8,585 nt of DNA from Sulfurospirillum sp. UBA1314 (GTDB taxonomy: Bacteria > Campylobacterota > Campylobacteria > Campylobacterales > Sulfurospirillaceae), in the NCBI GenBank assembly GCA_002307095.1, contig DBTO01000290.1, positions 4,632-13,216 on the forward strand, written 5' to 3'. The notes under the pieces are model-generated. The model was not told where the DNA came from, searched no databases, and saw only the letters and a list, made by a program, of their open reading frames with translations. Positions 1 to 7,034 of this stretch are shown here, piece by piece. Position 1 is the first letter of the stretch. Every line of letters begins with the position of its first letter. The position numbers and the translations under genes are program-made.

Positions 1-2487
1 GCTGCGACGATTTTGGAAAAAGAGACCAAAGTATGTATCGCCCTAGCCCATCCTTTTGGAGAGGATGACAGCGAAGATTTTGTGGAAGGTTTCAATACGC
101 TCAAAGCCGATATGCCACTCTCTGGCGGCAATGCTGCGGATGATTTTTTCTTCCAAAGCGCGTTTATTATTTATGAAGAGCAGCTATTTTCTCAAGGTAT
201 TGTGCTCGTAACCTTAAGCGGAAAGAGCTTACATGTAAACACCAACTACTCTCTTGCGTGGACGCAAGTTGGCAAAGAACTCTGTGTTACCAAAGTGGAT
301 AAAGGAACGATTTACGAGATTGACCATCAACCGATCCAAGAGGTGTATCGGCACTATTTAGGAAAAGATGTGATTCAAAATCTTCCGAGCAGTGCGATGG
401 AGTTTCCCTTTGTTAAAGTCTCAGATGATGTCGATGTATGTCGCTCGTTGATCGGCGCCAACTTGGATGGCTCTTTAACCTTTGCAGGGCATTTTGAAGA
501 GGGTGAAAAAGTACAGTTTGCGATTGGCAATATCGAAGCGATTGTAGACAGAGCAATGCTGATGCAAGATGAGATCAATGAAAAACCTTCCGATGCTATT
601 TTTATCTATTCGTGCAGTGCGCGCAAGCTATTTCTTTCAAAACAGCTCAATTATGAGTTTGGACTCTTGCAGCAAATCGCTCCCACAGCAGGATTCTTTA
701 CGTATGGGGAGTTTTTTCACTCGCAACATAAAAACCAACTTTTAAATGTGACAACAACCGTGCTATCTTTAAGCGAGTCTGACTATGTTGTCACCCATCC
801 TTTGGGCGAAAAACCTGTCGTTAATTGTTCTACACTCAAATCCCTCACCCATTTGATCAACACCACACAACATGAACTTGATGTCAATATCAATTTTTTG
901 AACCAGTACAAGATGGCATTGGATGAGTGCTGTATTGTTTCCAAGATGAATTTGGAAGGGGAATTGACCTATGTGAGTGAACCTTTTTGTGAAGTTGCAG
1001 GGTATTCACGCGAAGAGCTTTTAGGTCAAACACACCAGATGTTTAGACCAAGTGACGCGGATATTACTATTTATACGACACTTTGGAAGACACTGAAAGC
1101 GAAAAAAATTTGGAAAGGAATTGTTCAAGGTGTCGATAAAAAAGGAACAATACATTATTTACAAAATACAATCATGCCTATTTTCGATGAAAATGGCACT
1201 ACATTAGAGTATATTTGTGCCCATTTTGACATTACCGATCTGATTTTAAAAGAACAGTTGATTGAACAGCATTTTAAAGATGAACTCACAGGGTATGGAA
1301 ACCGTGAAGCCCTCTTTCATAAAATGCGTTTGGATGAGAGTGAGAAGCTGTTGATTTTGCTTAATTTAGTTGAATTCTCCGAGATCAATGACTATTTAGG
1401 CTACGACGTGGGTGATGAACTTTTGCAACACGTGGCGCATTTTTTGGTGGAGACCTTTAATGGAGATCCTGACGCTGTTTTTCGCATTAACGGCGATGAA
1501 TTTGCTGTTTTACTGATGGAGAAAGATCACAAGAGTTTCCGAAATGTACGCGATAAAGTCAAACGTTTGATTCACCATATCGAGAAAAAAGTCTTTAATA
1601 TTAAAGGCTATGAGGTTGTGGTGAGACTCAATGTGGGCGTTGCTGAGGGAACGACCGATGCGATTTACATGCAATCGCATATCGCACTTAAAGAGGCAAA
1701 GACAGAGCATAAAGCCGTGGTTTTTTACGACATCAATCCATCTCTTAAAGCCAAAACCAAAGAGAACCTTCAAGTCATTCAAAAGATCAATGCTGCGATT
1801 GAAAATGACCGCATTGTTCCTTTCTTCCAAGGCATTTATGACAACACGTTGCACCAAATCACCAAGTATGAAGTGCTCATGCGTCTGCACGAAGAAGATG
1901 GCACTTATCTGAGTCCTTACTACTTTTTAGATCAAGCGAAAAAGACGAGATTGTATGAAAAACTGACCAAAATCATGATCCACAAATCGTTTGAATACCT
2001 TAAAGATTTTGAAGTGGATTTTTCGATCAACCTGACCAAGGGCGATATTTTATCCCTGTCCGTTAAAGAGTGTTTGTACGAAACCATCAAAAAATACAAC
2101 TGTGGACACCGCGTGATTTTGGAGATCGTTGAGTCTGAGGGCATTGAAAATTTTGGCGAAATTACCGCGTTTATTCACGAAGCAAAACAGCTAGGATGTC
2201 GCATCGCCATTGATGACTTTGGGACAGGTTACTCCAATTTTGCTTACCTCGCAAAGCTCGAAGTCGATATGATCAAGATCGATGGCTCACTGATTAAAGA
2301 CATCGATACGAACGAAATCAGCGCGATGACAGTCGAAACCATCATCTCGTTTGCTCAAAAAATGGGCTATACAATCGTCGCTGAATTTGTCGATCGTGAA
2401 GCGATTCAAGCGAAGCTTTTGGGTTTACATGTAAACTTCTCGCAAGGCTACCTTTTCAGCAAACCAAGCCCTACTATTTCGCATTAA
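1..2487 (+). CDS. FIST-PAS-GGDEF-EAL signalling protein, probable c-di-GMP phosphodiesterase (5' partial)
   Basis: Cytoplasmic c-di-GMP signalling protein; no membrane segment is visible in the part present. The frame is open from base 1 and the visible sequence begins inside the FIST N-terminal domain, so the true start lies upstream; the TTG at 13 is unlikely to be the start. Order of domains: the end of FIST_N (to about nt 540), FIST_C (about 560-790, with SCSAR at 610-624 and GFFTYGEF at 691-714), PAS (about 901-1260), GGDEF (about 1261-1740) and EAL (about 1762-2470). The GGDEF signature is NGDEF (1489-1503), and the usual metal-binding Asp of the DxD segment is Asn, so cyclase activity is doubtful. 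The EAL part keeps EVL (1870-1878), SINL, the Glu of LEIVES, DDFGTG (2212-2229), KID, the Glu of AEFVD and QGY (2443-2451), so hydrolysis of c-di-GMP is likely. FIST domains are thought to bind small ligands such as amino acids. The ligand here is unknown. Confidence 0.9.
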   Translation, partial: AATILEKETKVCIALAHPFGEDDSEDFVEGFNTLKADMPLSGGNAADDFFFQSAFIIYEEQLFSQGIVLVTLSGKSLHVNTNYSLAWTQVGKELCVTKVDKGTIYEIDHQPIQEVYRHYLGKDVIQNLPSSAMEFPFVKVSDDVDVCRSLIGANLDGSLTFAGHFEEGEKVQFAIGNIEAIVDRAMLMQDEINEKPSDAIFIYSCSARKLFLSKQLNYEFGLLQQIAPTAGFFTYGEFFHSQHKNQLLNVTTTVLSLSESDYVVTHPLGEKPVVNCSTLKSLTHLINTTQHELDVNINFLNQYKMALDECCIVSKMNLEGELTYVSEPFCEVAGYSREELLGQTHQMFRPSDADITIYTTLWKTLKAKKIWKGIVQGVDKKGTIHYLQNTIMPIFDENGTTLEYICAHFDITDLILKEQLIEQHFKDELTGYGNREALFHKMRLDESEKLLILLNLVEFSEINDYLGYDVGDELLQHVAHFLVETFNGDPDAVFRINGDEFAVLLMEKDHKSFRNVRDKVKRLIHHIEKKVFNIKGYEVVVRLNVGVAEGTTDAIYMQSHIALKEAKTEHKAVVFYDINPSLKAKTKENLQVIQKINAAIENDRIVPFFQGIYDNTLHQITKYEVLMRLHEEDGTYLSPYYFLDQAKKTRLYEKLTKIMIHKSFEYLKDFEVDFSINLTKGDILSLSVKECLYETIKKYNCGHRVILEIVESEGIENFGEITAFIHEAKQLGCRIAIDDFGTGYSNFAYLAKLEVDMIKIDGSLIKDIDTNEISAMTVETIISFAQKMGYTIVAEFVDREAIQAKLLGLHVNFSQGYLFSKPSPTISH
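229..238. repeat. TTACATGTAA palindrome, copy 1
   Basis: Perfect 10-bp palindrome inside the FIST region, read as the codons for Leu-His-Val. Flanked by C and AC, as in other copies. Confidence 0.6.
2423..2436. repeat. TTACATGTAA palindrome, copy 2, extended to 14 bp
   Basis: GTTTACATGTAAAC is a perfect 14-bp palindrome, the longest of the set. It lies in the end of the EAL domain, about 100 bp before psrA, and encodes Leu-His-Val-Asn as copy 1 does. Confidence 0.65.
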
Positions 2488-2532
2488 AGTCAAATGATCG
2501 TACAATGGTATTAAATTAGGAAAGGGTAAGGT
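2488..2532 (+). promoter_or_regulatory. Short gap upstream of psrA with RBS and a weak possible -10 element
   Basis: This 45-bp gap is the only spacer longer than 9 bp in the window and so the only obvious non-coding place for a promoter of the psr operon. It holds AGGAAAGGG (2518-2526), a good Shine-Dalgarno site six bases before the psrA ATG. TACAAT (2501-2506) resembles a sigma-70 -10 box, but no convincing -35 element sits at the right distance, which is common in Campylobacterota. I see no GG-N10-GC sigma-54 pattern and no terminator hairpin after the upstream gene, so read-through from that gene is equally possible. Confidence 0.3.
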
Positions 2533-4818
2533 ATGGCATATTTCCAAGCGCGAAGAGACTTCTTAAAACTCGCAACAAAAAGTGCAACCGCAACGGTGTT
2601 GATACCAGGAAGCTTGGGCGCTTTAGGTGAAGTCGCACTTCGTGGCGAAGATAAATTTGTTCGCTCTATATGTGAGATGTGCAGCAGTCGTTGCCCCATG
2701 GAAGCGCGCGTCATCAATGGCAAAACCGTTCTACTTCAAGGAAATGCCTTTGCCAAAGAGATGGGAACCTCTTTATGTGCCAAAGGCGTTGCAGGCTCTT
2801 CGCAACTGTACGATTCTCAACGGCTTGTGAGTCCCTTGATCCGCGTGGGAAAACGTGGTGAAAACAGGTGGAGGGAAGCGAGCTTTGAAGAGGCATTAAA
2901 CCTTGTCTCGACCAAACTCTCTGCGCTAAAAGAGCGGTATGGGGCGCGTAGCGTTCTTTTCTCGGCGAAAACAGGGGAGCATTACGATCTTTTGCGTTCT
3001 TTCGCCTCTGCGTTTGGCTCGCCCAATGTCTTCTCCCATTGGAGCTCCTGTCCCATCGCCATTGAGAGTGCTTTTACGCACACCTTTGGCGAAAAACTTC
3101 ATCGAGATTTTGAAAATGCCACCTACATCCTCAACTTTGGGCACAACCTTTTTGAGGGCTTAGACATTCCTCTCACCAAAGCGATGGCACACTTCTGTGC
3201 CAATCCTTCTAAAAAATTGGTAGTGCTCGATCCTCGTTTTTCCATCATCGCCGCCAAAGCCGATGAGTGGCATTCCATCAAGCCAGGCAGTGATCTCGCC
3301 TTTGTTTTGGCTCTTTTACATGTATGGATCAGAGATGGCAAATTCGATCGCACCTTTGTCAAACAGTATACCATTGGGTTTGATGCCTTGGTGGAGGCTG
3401 TGAAAGAGACAACGCCTCAATGGCAACAAACACGTACAGGTATTGATGCTAGTGTGGTGGAGCGCATCGCCGCAGAACTGTACGCAGCCTCTCCTCGGTG
3501 TATTATTGACTGGGGGCATAAAGCTACCACGACACAGGCGGAGTTTCAAAGGTCGCGGGCAATTTTGATCGCCAATATTTTGATGGGTAATGTGGAAAAA
3601 GAGGGTGGCATCTATTTGACAAAGAGTGCCAAGCGTGTGAATGCACTGGCAAAAGAGTCCATTGTGCCTGAATTAAACGACCCGTATCCTAGAGTGCAGA
3701 TTCATGAACCACGCATCGATGGCGCAGGAGAAGATGGAGCGTACCGTTTTGTCTCAAAACAACACGGCGTTTTAACGACGATCCCCGAAGCTATACTCTC
3801 TCAAAAACCCTATGAGATCAAAGGGTGGTTTTTAACCCGTCACAATCCACTCATCACCGTAGCCGATCCGCAAAAGATGAAAGAGGCGATGGAGCAGCTC
3901 GAATTCATCGTAGTCAATGACATTTACCTCAGTGATACCGCCATGATGGCGGATGTCATCTTGCCAGAATGTACTTATTTGGAGCGCGATGAGGGCATTA
4001 GTACGCTTACATGTAAAGTTCCCACGTATGCGATGCGCAATAAAATCGTCGCCCCTTTGCATGAGAACAAAAGTGCGATTGAGATCATAAGAGCGTTAGC
4101 GGAGCGCATGGGATGTGGAAGCCATTTCGCGTGGAAAAACAGCAGTGAACTTCGGGCATTTCAAGCCAAAGGCAACGCGGAGCTTTTGCAAACTTTGCTC
4201 TTACGAGGTGTTGCATCGTTTGATGTGCCTCCTTTGTGTGCGCTTGAGCCCTCTTCGGTCGAACGCTTTTGTGAACGCTACCCCCAAAGCCGTTCTTGGG
4301 TAGATGCACAGGGCTGTTTTGGGCATCTTTTAACGCATCTGAAAACACCTTCGGGGAAAATTGAGATCTATTGCGATGCGGTTGAAAAAGTCTTTAAAGG
4401 GTATGGCGTGCCACGCAGTGTCGATATGGACGTGACCCAAGGATTGCCTTATGTGCTTACCAGTGGTAAAAGTGCCGTACACACCAACGGACACACGCAA
4501 AATGTTCCCTACCTTTCTAGGCTTCTCTCCTCCAACCCCATCTGGATGCACCCCTCGACCGCAAAGGCGCATGGACTCAAAATGGGCGATACTTTTTACC
4601 TTCAAAACGCCATTGCTAAGGAGAAGGCGACTGTTTTTATCACCGAGGGCATTCGCCCCGATACGCTGTTTGCTTACATGGGCTTTGGTCATGACGCGCC
4701 TTCTCTTGTGCGAACGCACGGGAAAGGAACCAATGTTTCAAAGTTTCTCTCCTTGGCATCAGCCCCCATTTGTGGCGCGATGATCACCAATGTTGGTGTG
4801 AACATTTTGAAGGCGTAG
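2533..4818 (+). CDS. psrA: Polysulfide/thiosulfate reductase catalytic subunit, Mo-bis-MGD oxidoreductase
   Basis: Catalytic subunit of a PsrABC/PhsABC-type respiratory complex, 761 aa, close to the roughly 760 aa of Salmonella PhsA and Wolinella PsrA. It would reduce polysulfide, sulfur or thiosulfate on the outer face of the cytoplasmic membrane. The N-terminus carries a twin-arginine motif, ARRDFLK (R7, R8), followed by a hydrophobic stretch; a clear cleavage site is not evident. Cys47, Cys50, Cys54 and Cys82 (C-x2-C-x3-C-x27-C) bind the proximal [4Fe-4S] cluster, with Lys84 just after the last. Cys173, in HWSSCP, matches the cysteine Mo ligand of PsrA/PhsA enzymes. Family blocks recognisable from Salmonella PhsA include GHNLFEG, KADEWHSIKPG, LPECTYLERDE, HTNGHTQ and IRPDTLFAYMGFG. 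The start is supported by the RBS at 2518-2526 and the Tat signal directly after it. It is followed 9 bp later by psrB. Polysulfide versus thiosulfate cannot be decided from sequence; arsenate reductase (ArrA) is less likely on length and motifs. Confidence 0.93.
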   Translation: MAYFQARRDFLKLATKSATATVLIPGSLGALGEVALRGEDKFVRSICEMCSSRCPMEARVINGKTVLLQGNAFAKEMGTSLCAKGVAGSSQLYDSQRLVSPLIRVGKRGENRWREASFEEALNLVSTKLSALKERYGARSVLFSAKTGEHYDLLRSFASAFGSPNVFSHWSSCPIAIESAFTHTFGEKLHRDFENATYILNFGHNLFEGLDIPLTKAMAHFCANPSKKLVVLDPRFSIIAAKADEWHSIKPGSDLAFVLALLHVWIRDGKFDRTFVKQYTIGFDALVEAVKETTPQWQQTRTGIDASVVERIAAELYAASPRCIIDWGHKATTTQAEFQRSRAILIANILMGNVEKEGGIYLTKSAKRVNALAKESIVPELNDPYPRVQIHEPRIDGAGEDGAYRFVSKQHGVLTTIPEAILSQKPYEIKGWFLTRHNPLITVADPQKMKEAMEQLEFIVVNDIYLSDTAMMADVILPECTYLERDEGISTLTCKVPTYAMRNKIVAPLHENKSAIEIIRALAERMGCGSHFAWKNSSELRAFQAKGNAELLQTLLLRGVASFDVPPLCALEPSSVERFCERYPQSRSWVDAQGCFGHLLTHLKTPSGKIEIYCDAVEKVFKGYGVPRSVDMDVTQGLPYVLTSGKSAVHTNGHTQNVPYLSRLLSSNPIWMHPSTAKAHGLKMGDTFYLQNAIAKEKATVFITEGIRPDTLFAYMGFGHDAPSLVRTHGKGTNVSKFLSLASAPICGAMITNVGVNILKA
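3317..3324. repeat. TACATGTA core, shorter copy
   Basis: Eight-bp palindromic core within psrA. The right flank differs (TTACATGTAT), so it matches only the inner part of the motif. Confidence 0.4.
4007..4016. repeat. TTACATGTAA palindrome, copy 3
   Basis: Perfect 10-bp palindrome within psrA, read in a different frame from copies 1 and 2 (Thr-Cys-Lys), so it is not explained by a shared peptide. Confidence 0.6.
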
Positions 4819-4827
4819 GGGTAAACG

Positions 4828-5394
4828 ATGGAAAAACAGTACCGACTGATTTACGATGAAAACCTCTGCATCGGATGTCAAGCTTGCAATGTAGCGTGTC
4901 GCGTGGAAAACAGTGTGCCTGATGAGGTCTATAGAGTTCAAGTTCATCTTCACACCCAAGGTGAATTTCCCAATTTGGGGATGAGCTTCGAGCGACTCTC
5001 CTGTGTCATGTGCGAAAATCCTCCCTGTGTGAGTGTGTGTCCGACGAATGCTTCGTTTCAAAGTAAAGATGGTTTGGTGCATATTGATGAGAGAGCGTGC
5101 ATTACATGTAAATACTGCATCCTCGCTTGTCCTTACCACGCACGCTTTGTCAACCCCATTAAAAACGTGGTAGAGAAGTGTAATTTTTGCTATGAAACAC
5201 GTGTTTCTAAGGAGTTGTTACCTGCTTGTGTCAGTATCTGTCCGACCGATGCGCTGAGCTTTGGCGATATGCGGCAAAAACAGTCTCTCGTGCATCAAAA
5301 ATCACACAAAGAGGTGCTGGTGTTTCCCAAAGCGCATCTTGGAACAAAGCCCAAAGTGGCGTTTATTCCCAACCGCAAAGGAATGAAATCATGA
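4828..5394 (+). CDS. psrB: Polysulfide reductase iron-sulfur subunit, four [4Fe-4S] ferredoxin
   Basis: Electron-transfer subunit of the complex, 188 aa, carrying electrons from PsrC to the PsrA cluster. Sixteen cysteines form four ferredoxin-type groups in the order expected for the DmsB/PsrB/PhsB family: Cys14, 17, 20, 24; Cys59, 62, 67, 71; Cys91, 94, 97, 101; and Cys118, 121, 134, 138. There is no signal peptide, which fits family behaviour of export together with the Tat-bearing catalytic partner (inference). The start is supported by an AGGGG site at 4817-4821 that overlaps the psrA stop codon, with six bases to the ATG. The stop overlaps the psrC start as ATGA. A basic tail of about 40 residues follows the last cluster. 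One copy of the TTACATGTAA palindrome lies inside, at 5102-5111, covering the codons just around Cys94. Confidence 0.94.
   Translation: MEKQYRLIYDENLCIGCQACNVACRVENSVPDEVYRVQVHLHTQGEFPNLGMSFERLSCVMCENPPCVSVCPTNASFQSKDGLVHIDERACITCKYCILACPYHARFVNPIKNVVEKCNFCYETRVSKELLPACVSICPTDALSFGDMRQKQSLVHQKSHKEVLVFPKAHLGTKPKVAFIPNRKGMKS
5102..5111. repeat. TTACATGTAA palindrome, copy 4
   Basis: Perfect 10-bp palindrome within psrB, read as Thr-Cys-Lys at the third cysteine cluster. Confidence 0.6.
5377..5382 (+). promoter_or_regulatory. Ribosome binding site that fixes the psrC start
   Basis: AAAGGA lies eight bases before the ATG at 5391. It decides between that start and the much earlier in-frame ATG at 5226. 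The upstream 55 codons lie entirely within psrB in another frame and read as polar, unrelated sequence, while the eight-helix NrfD fold begins right after 5391. Confidence 0.7.
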
Positions 5395-6359
5395 GTCCTA
5401 TGTGGGGAAGCGTGGAGCAGTACAGTGCGATTCATTGGTCGTGGGCGATTGCAATTTACCTTTTTTTAGCAGGACTCAGTGCAGGCTCCATCATCGTGGC
5501 TCTTTTGGTTAAATGGAACCGCCATGAACGCAGTAACTCCTCCATTTGGGATGCGATGATTAAAGCAGGATCGGTCGTGGCCCCTATGGCAATCTTCTTG
5601 GGATTGTTTATTTTGGTCATAGACTTGGGGCGCCCTCTGTCTTTTTACTGGTTACTGATTCGCTACAATGTTACCTCGATCATGAGTTTGGGAGTACTTT
5701 TTTTGCTCATTTACACGCCCATTGTGGTGGTATTTATGCTGCTTGTATTTGAACGCAGTGTGATCAAATATTCGTTTTTTGCCCCATTGGAGAGTCTGAT
5801 CAATCTGGTCAAAAGTTTTCATTCATATGCCAAAATTATTGAGTATTTTCTCTTTGTTGCAGCTCTTTGTGTTGGCTCTTACACCGGTTTTTTACTCTCA
5901 GCTTTGTATGCGATTCCGCTGTGGAACAGCCCACTTTTACCGATTTTGTTTTTAACCTCAAGTCTCTCATCGGGCGTTGCGGTAAACATTCTCATCGGAC
6001 TTCTTTTTTTTAAAAGTACGATCAATACGGAAAGTATCAAATACCTCTTAGTTCTAGATACCAGAGTTATTTTAACAGAACTGCCTCTTTTGGGGCTCTT
6101 TTTTATCGGTCTATTTTACGCAGGTGGCGATGCTCCACAGGCGGCTAAAATGGCACTTACGGAGGGTTTTTGGGCGGGTATCTTTTGGTTAGGCGTCATC
6201 GGTGTGGGGCTTGGACTTCCTCTTTTGACGGTTATCGTTGCTCTGCGCAGCCATGTCTACCGTGTGGGGTATGTTGTGGTTAACTCGATGGTGGTTATTT
6301 TAGGCGTGTTGATGCTACGTTATTACATCATTTACGCAGGGCAAATTTATCTTGGTTAA
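5391..6359 (+). CDS. psrC: Polysulfide reductase membrane anchor, NrfD/PsrC family
   Basis: Quinol-oxidising membrane subunit, 322 aa (Wolinella PsrC is of similar length). Eight membrane helices can be placed at about residues 17-40, 58-80, 94-120, 147-173, 183-208, 225-244, 259-286 and 292-317. The residues I recall as essential in Wolinella PsrC (Tyr23, Asp76, Tyr159, Asp218, Glu225, Arg305) all have counterparts here with a steady offset: Tyr23, Asp78 (in IDLGRP), Tyr164 (GSYTG), Asp223 and Glu230 (seven apart, as in Wolinella) and Arg310 (LMLRYY). This supports a working menaquinol site and a polysulfide-type complex. The start overlaps the psrB stop by four bases (ATGA), which points to translational coupling. 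An ATG three codons later (5400) is a possible alternative. The response regulator begins nine bases after the stop. Confidence 0.92.
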   Translation: MSPMWGSVEQYSAIHWSWAIAIYLFLAGLSAGSIIVALLVKWNRHERSNSSIWDAMIKAGSVVAPMAIFLGLFILVIDLGRPLSFYWLLIRYNVTSIMSLGVLFLLIYTPIVVVFMLLVFERSVIKYSFFAPLESLINLVKSFHSYAKIIEYFLFVAALCVGSYTGFLLSALYAIPLWNSPLLPILFLTSSLSSGVAVNILIGLLFFKSTINTESIKYLLVLDTRVILTELPLLGLFFIGLFYAGGDAPQAAKMALTEGFWAGIFWLGVIGVGLGLPLLTVIVALRSHVYRVGYVVVNSMVVILGVLMLRYYIIYAGQIYLG

Positions 6360-6368
6360 GGAAAAGGC

Positions 6369-7034
6369 ATGAAGATTTTACTTTTAGAAGATGACTACAA
6401 TTACAATGAGAGCATTAAGGAGTACTTAGAGCTCTTAGGGTATGAAGTCGATGCCTTTTTTGATGGAGAGAGTGCGCTGGATGCGATTATGCAGAAGTGT
6501 TATTACCTCTTTTTACTCGATGTCAAAGTACCCAAACTGAGTGGTCATGAGCTGATCAAATACATCAAAGAGGCGAACATCACGACGCCGATTATCATCA
6601 TGACCTCCTTGGTGGATATTGACAACATCGAAATTGGGTACCAGCTTGGGTGCAATGATTACCTCAAAAAACCTTTTGAGCTTAAAGAGTTGGAGCTTCG
6701 AGTGCGTGAGCTCATTAAAAAACACTATCAAACGAGCAGTGATGGGGAGTTTCGCCTTAGTTGCGGTTTTGTCTTTAACTTTGAGTCGGGGGAACTTAAA
6801 AACGAGGTAAAAACGGTTTCACTCACCTCCAAAGAGCTTGATTTGGTGCGCTTTTTGATTCGTCGTAAAAACACCTTTTGCGACATTGAGTTGATTCGTG
6901 AAAATGTGTGGGAAGGCAAAGAGATCAGCTACGCAGACATTCGTATGTATATCAGAAAAATTAGGCTTAAAGTGGATGAGGAGTTCATCAAATCTTCACG
7001 TGGGCTAGGATACCGCATCGATGTTATCGCTTAA
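6369..7034 (+). CDS. OmpR-family response regulator
   Basis: DNA-binding response regulator, 221 aa. The receiver domain (residues about 1-117) keeps the acidic pair Asp8/Asp9, the phosphoacceptor Asp51 (LLDVKVPKLSG), Thr79 in the MTS segment and Lys101 in the KKPF motif. A winged-helix domain (about 125-221) follows, with the typical LTSKELDLVRFLI start and an SSRGLGYRI end. A strong AAGGA/AAAAGG site (6358-6367) overlaps the psrC stop and precedes the ATG. The gene sits nine bases after psrC and overlaps the histidine kinase by 14 bases, so this regulator and kinase are almost certainly a cognate pair. Position in the psr operon suggests that it controls psr or related sulfur genes, possibly by autoregulation. 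That is inference, and no operator was recognised. Confidence 0.92.
   Translation: MKILLLEDDYNYNESIKEYLELLGYEVDAFFDGESALDAIMQKCYYLFLLDVKVPKLSGHELIKYIKEANITTPIIIMTSLVDIDNIEIGYQLGCNDYLKKPFELKELELRVRELIKKHYQTSSDGEFRLSCGFVFNFESGELKNEVKTVSLTSKELDLVRFLIRRKNTFCDIELIRENVWEGKEISYADIRMYIRKIRLKVDEEFIKSSRGLGYRIDVIA

Noticed and set aside
13..15. TTG as the start of the first gene.
   Set aside because: The frame is open to base 1, and the sequence begins in the middle of a FIST_N domain, so the gene almost certainly starts upstream.
1510..1890. Antisense open frame of 126 codons.
   Set aside because: It is opposite the GGDEF-EAL coding region, and its translation shows no recognisable domain.
2501..2506. 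TACAAT as a definite psr promoter -10 box.
   Set aside because: No matching -35 element; a single hexamer in AT-rich DNA is weak evidence, so it is kept only as a low-confidence note on the gap.
2533..4818. Respiratory arsenate reductase ArrA, or another Mo enzyme.
   Set aside because: Length, the HWSSCP Mo-ligand segment and C-terminal blocks match PhsA/PsrA, and the NrfD subunit carries the PsrC essential residues.
229..5111. The TTACATGTAA palindromes as operators for the OmpR-type regulator.
   Set aside because: All copies are inside genes, none lies in the gap upstream of psrA, and OmpR-family sites are usually direct rather than perfect inverted repeats.
4330..5139. Long antisense open frames at 4330-4719 and 4759-5139.
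   Set aside because: They lie opposite psrA and psrB, whose coding is certain from motifs, and their translations show no family features or RBS support.
5226..5390. A 55-codon N-terminal extension of psrC from an earlier in-frame ATG.
   Set aside because: It lies wholly inside psrB in another frame, reads as polar sequence unlike NrfD proteins, and the ATG at 5391 has a good RBS and the ATGA overlap.
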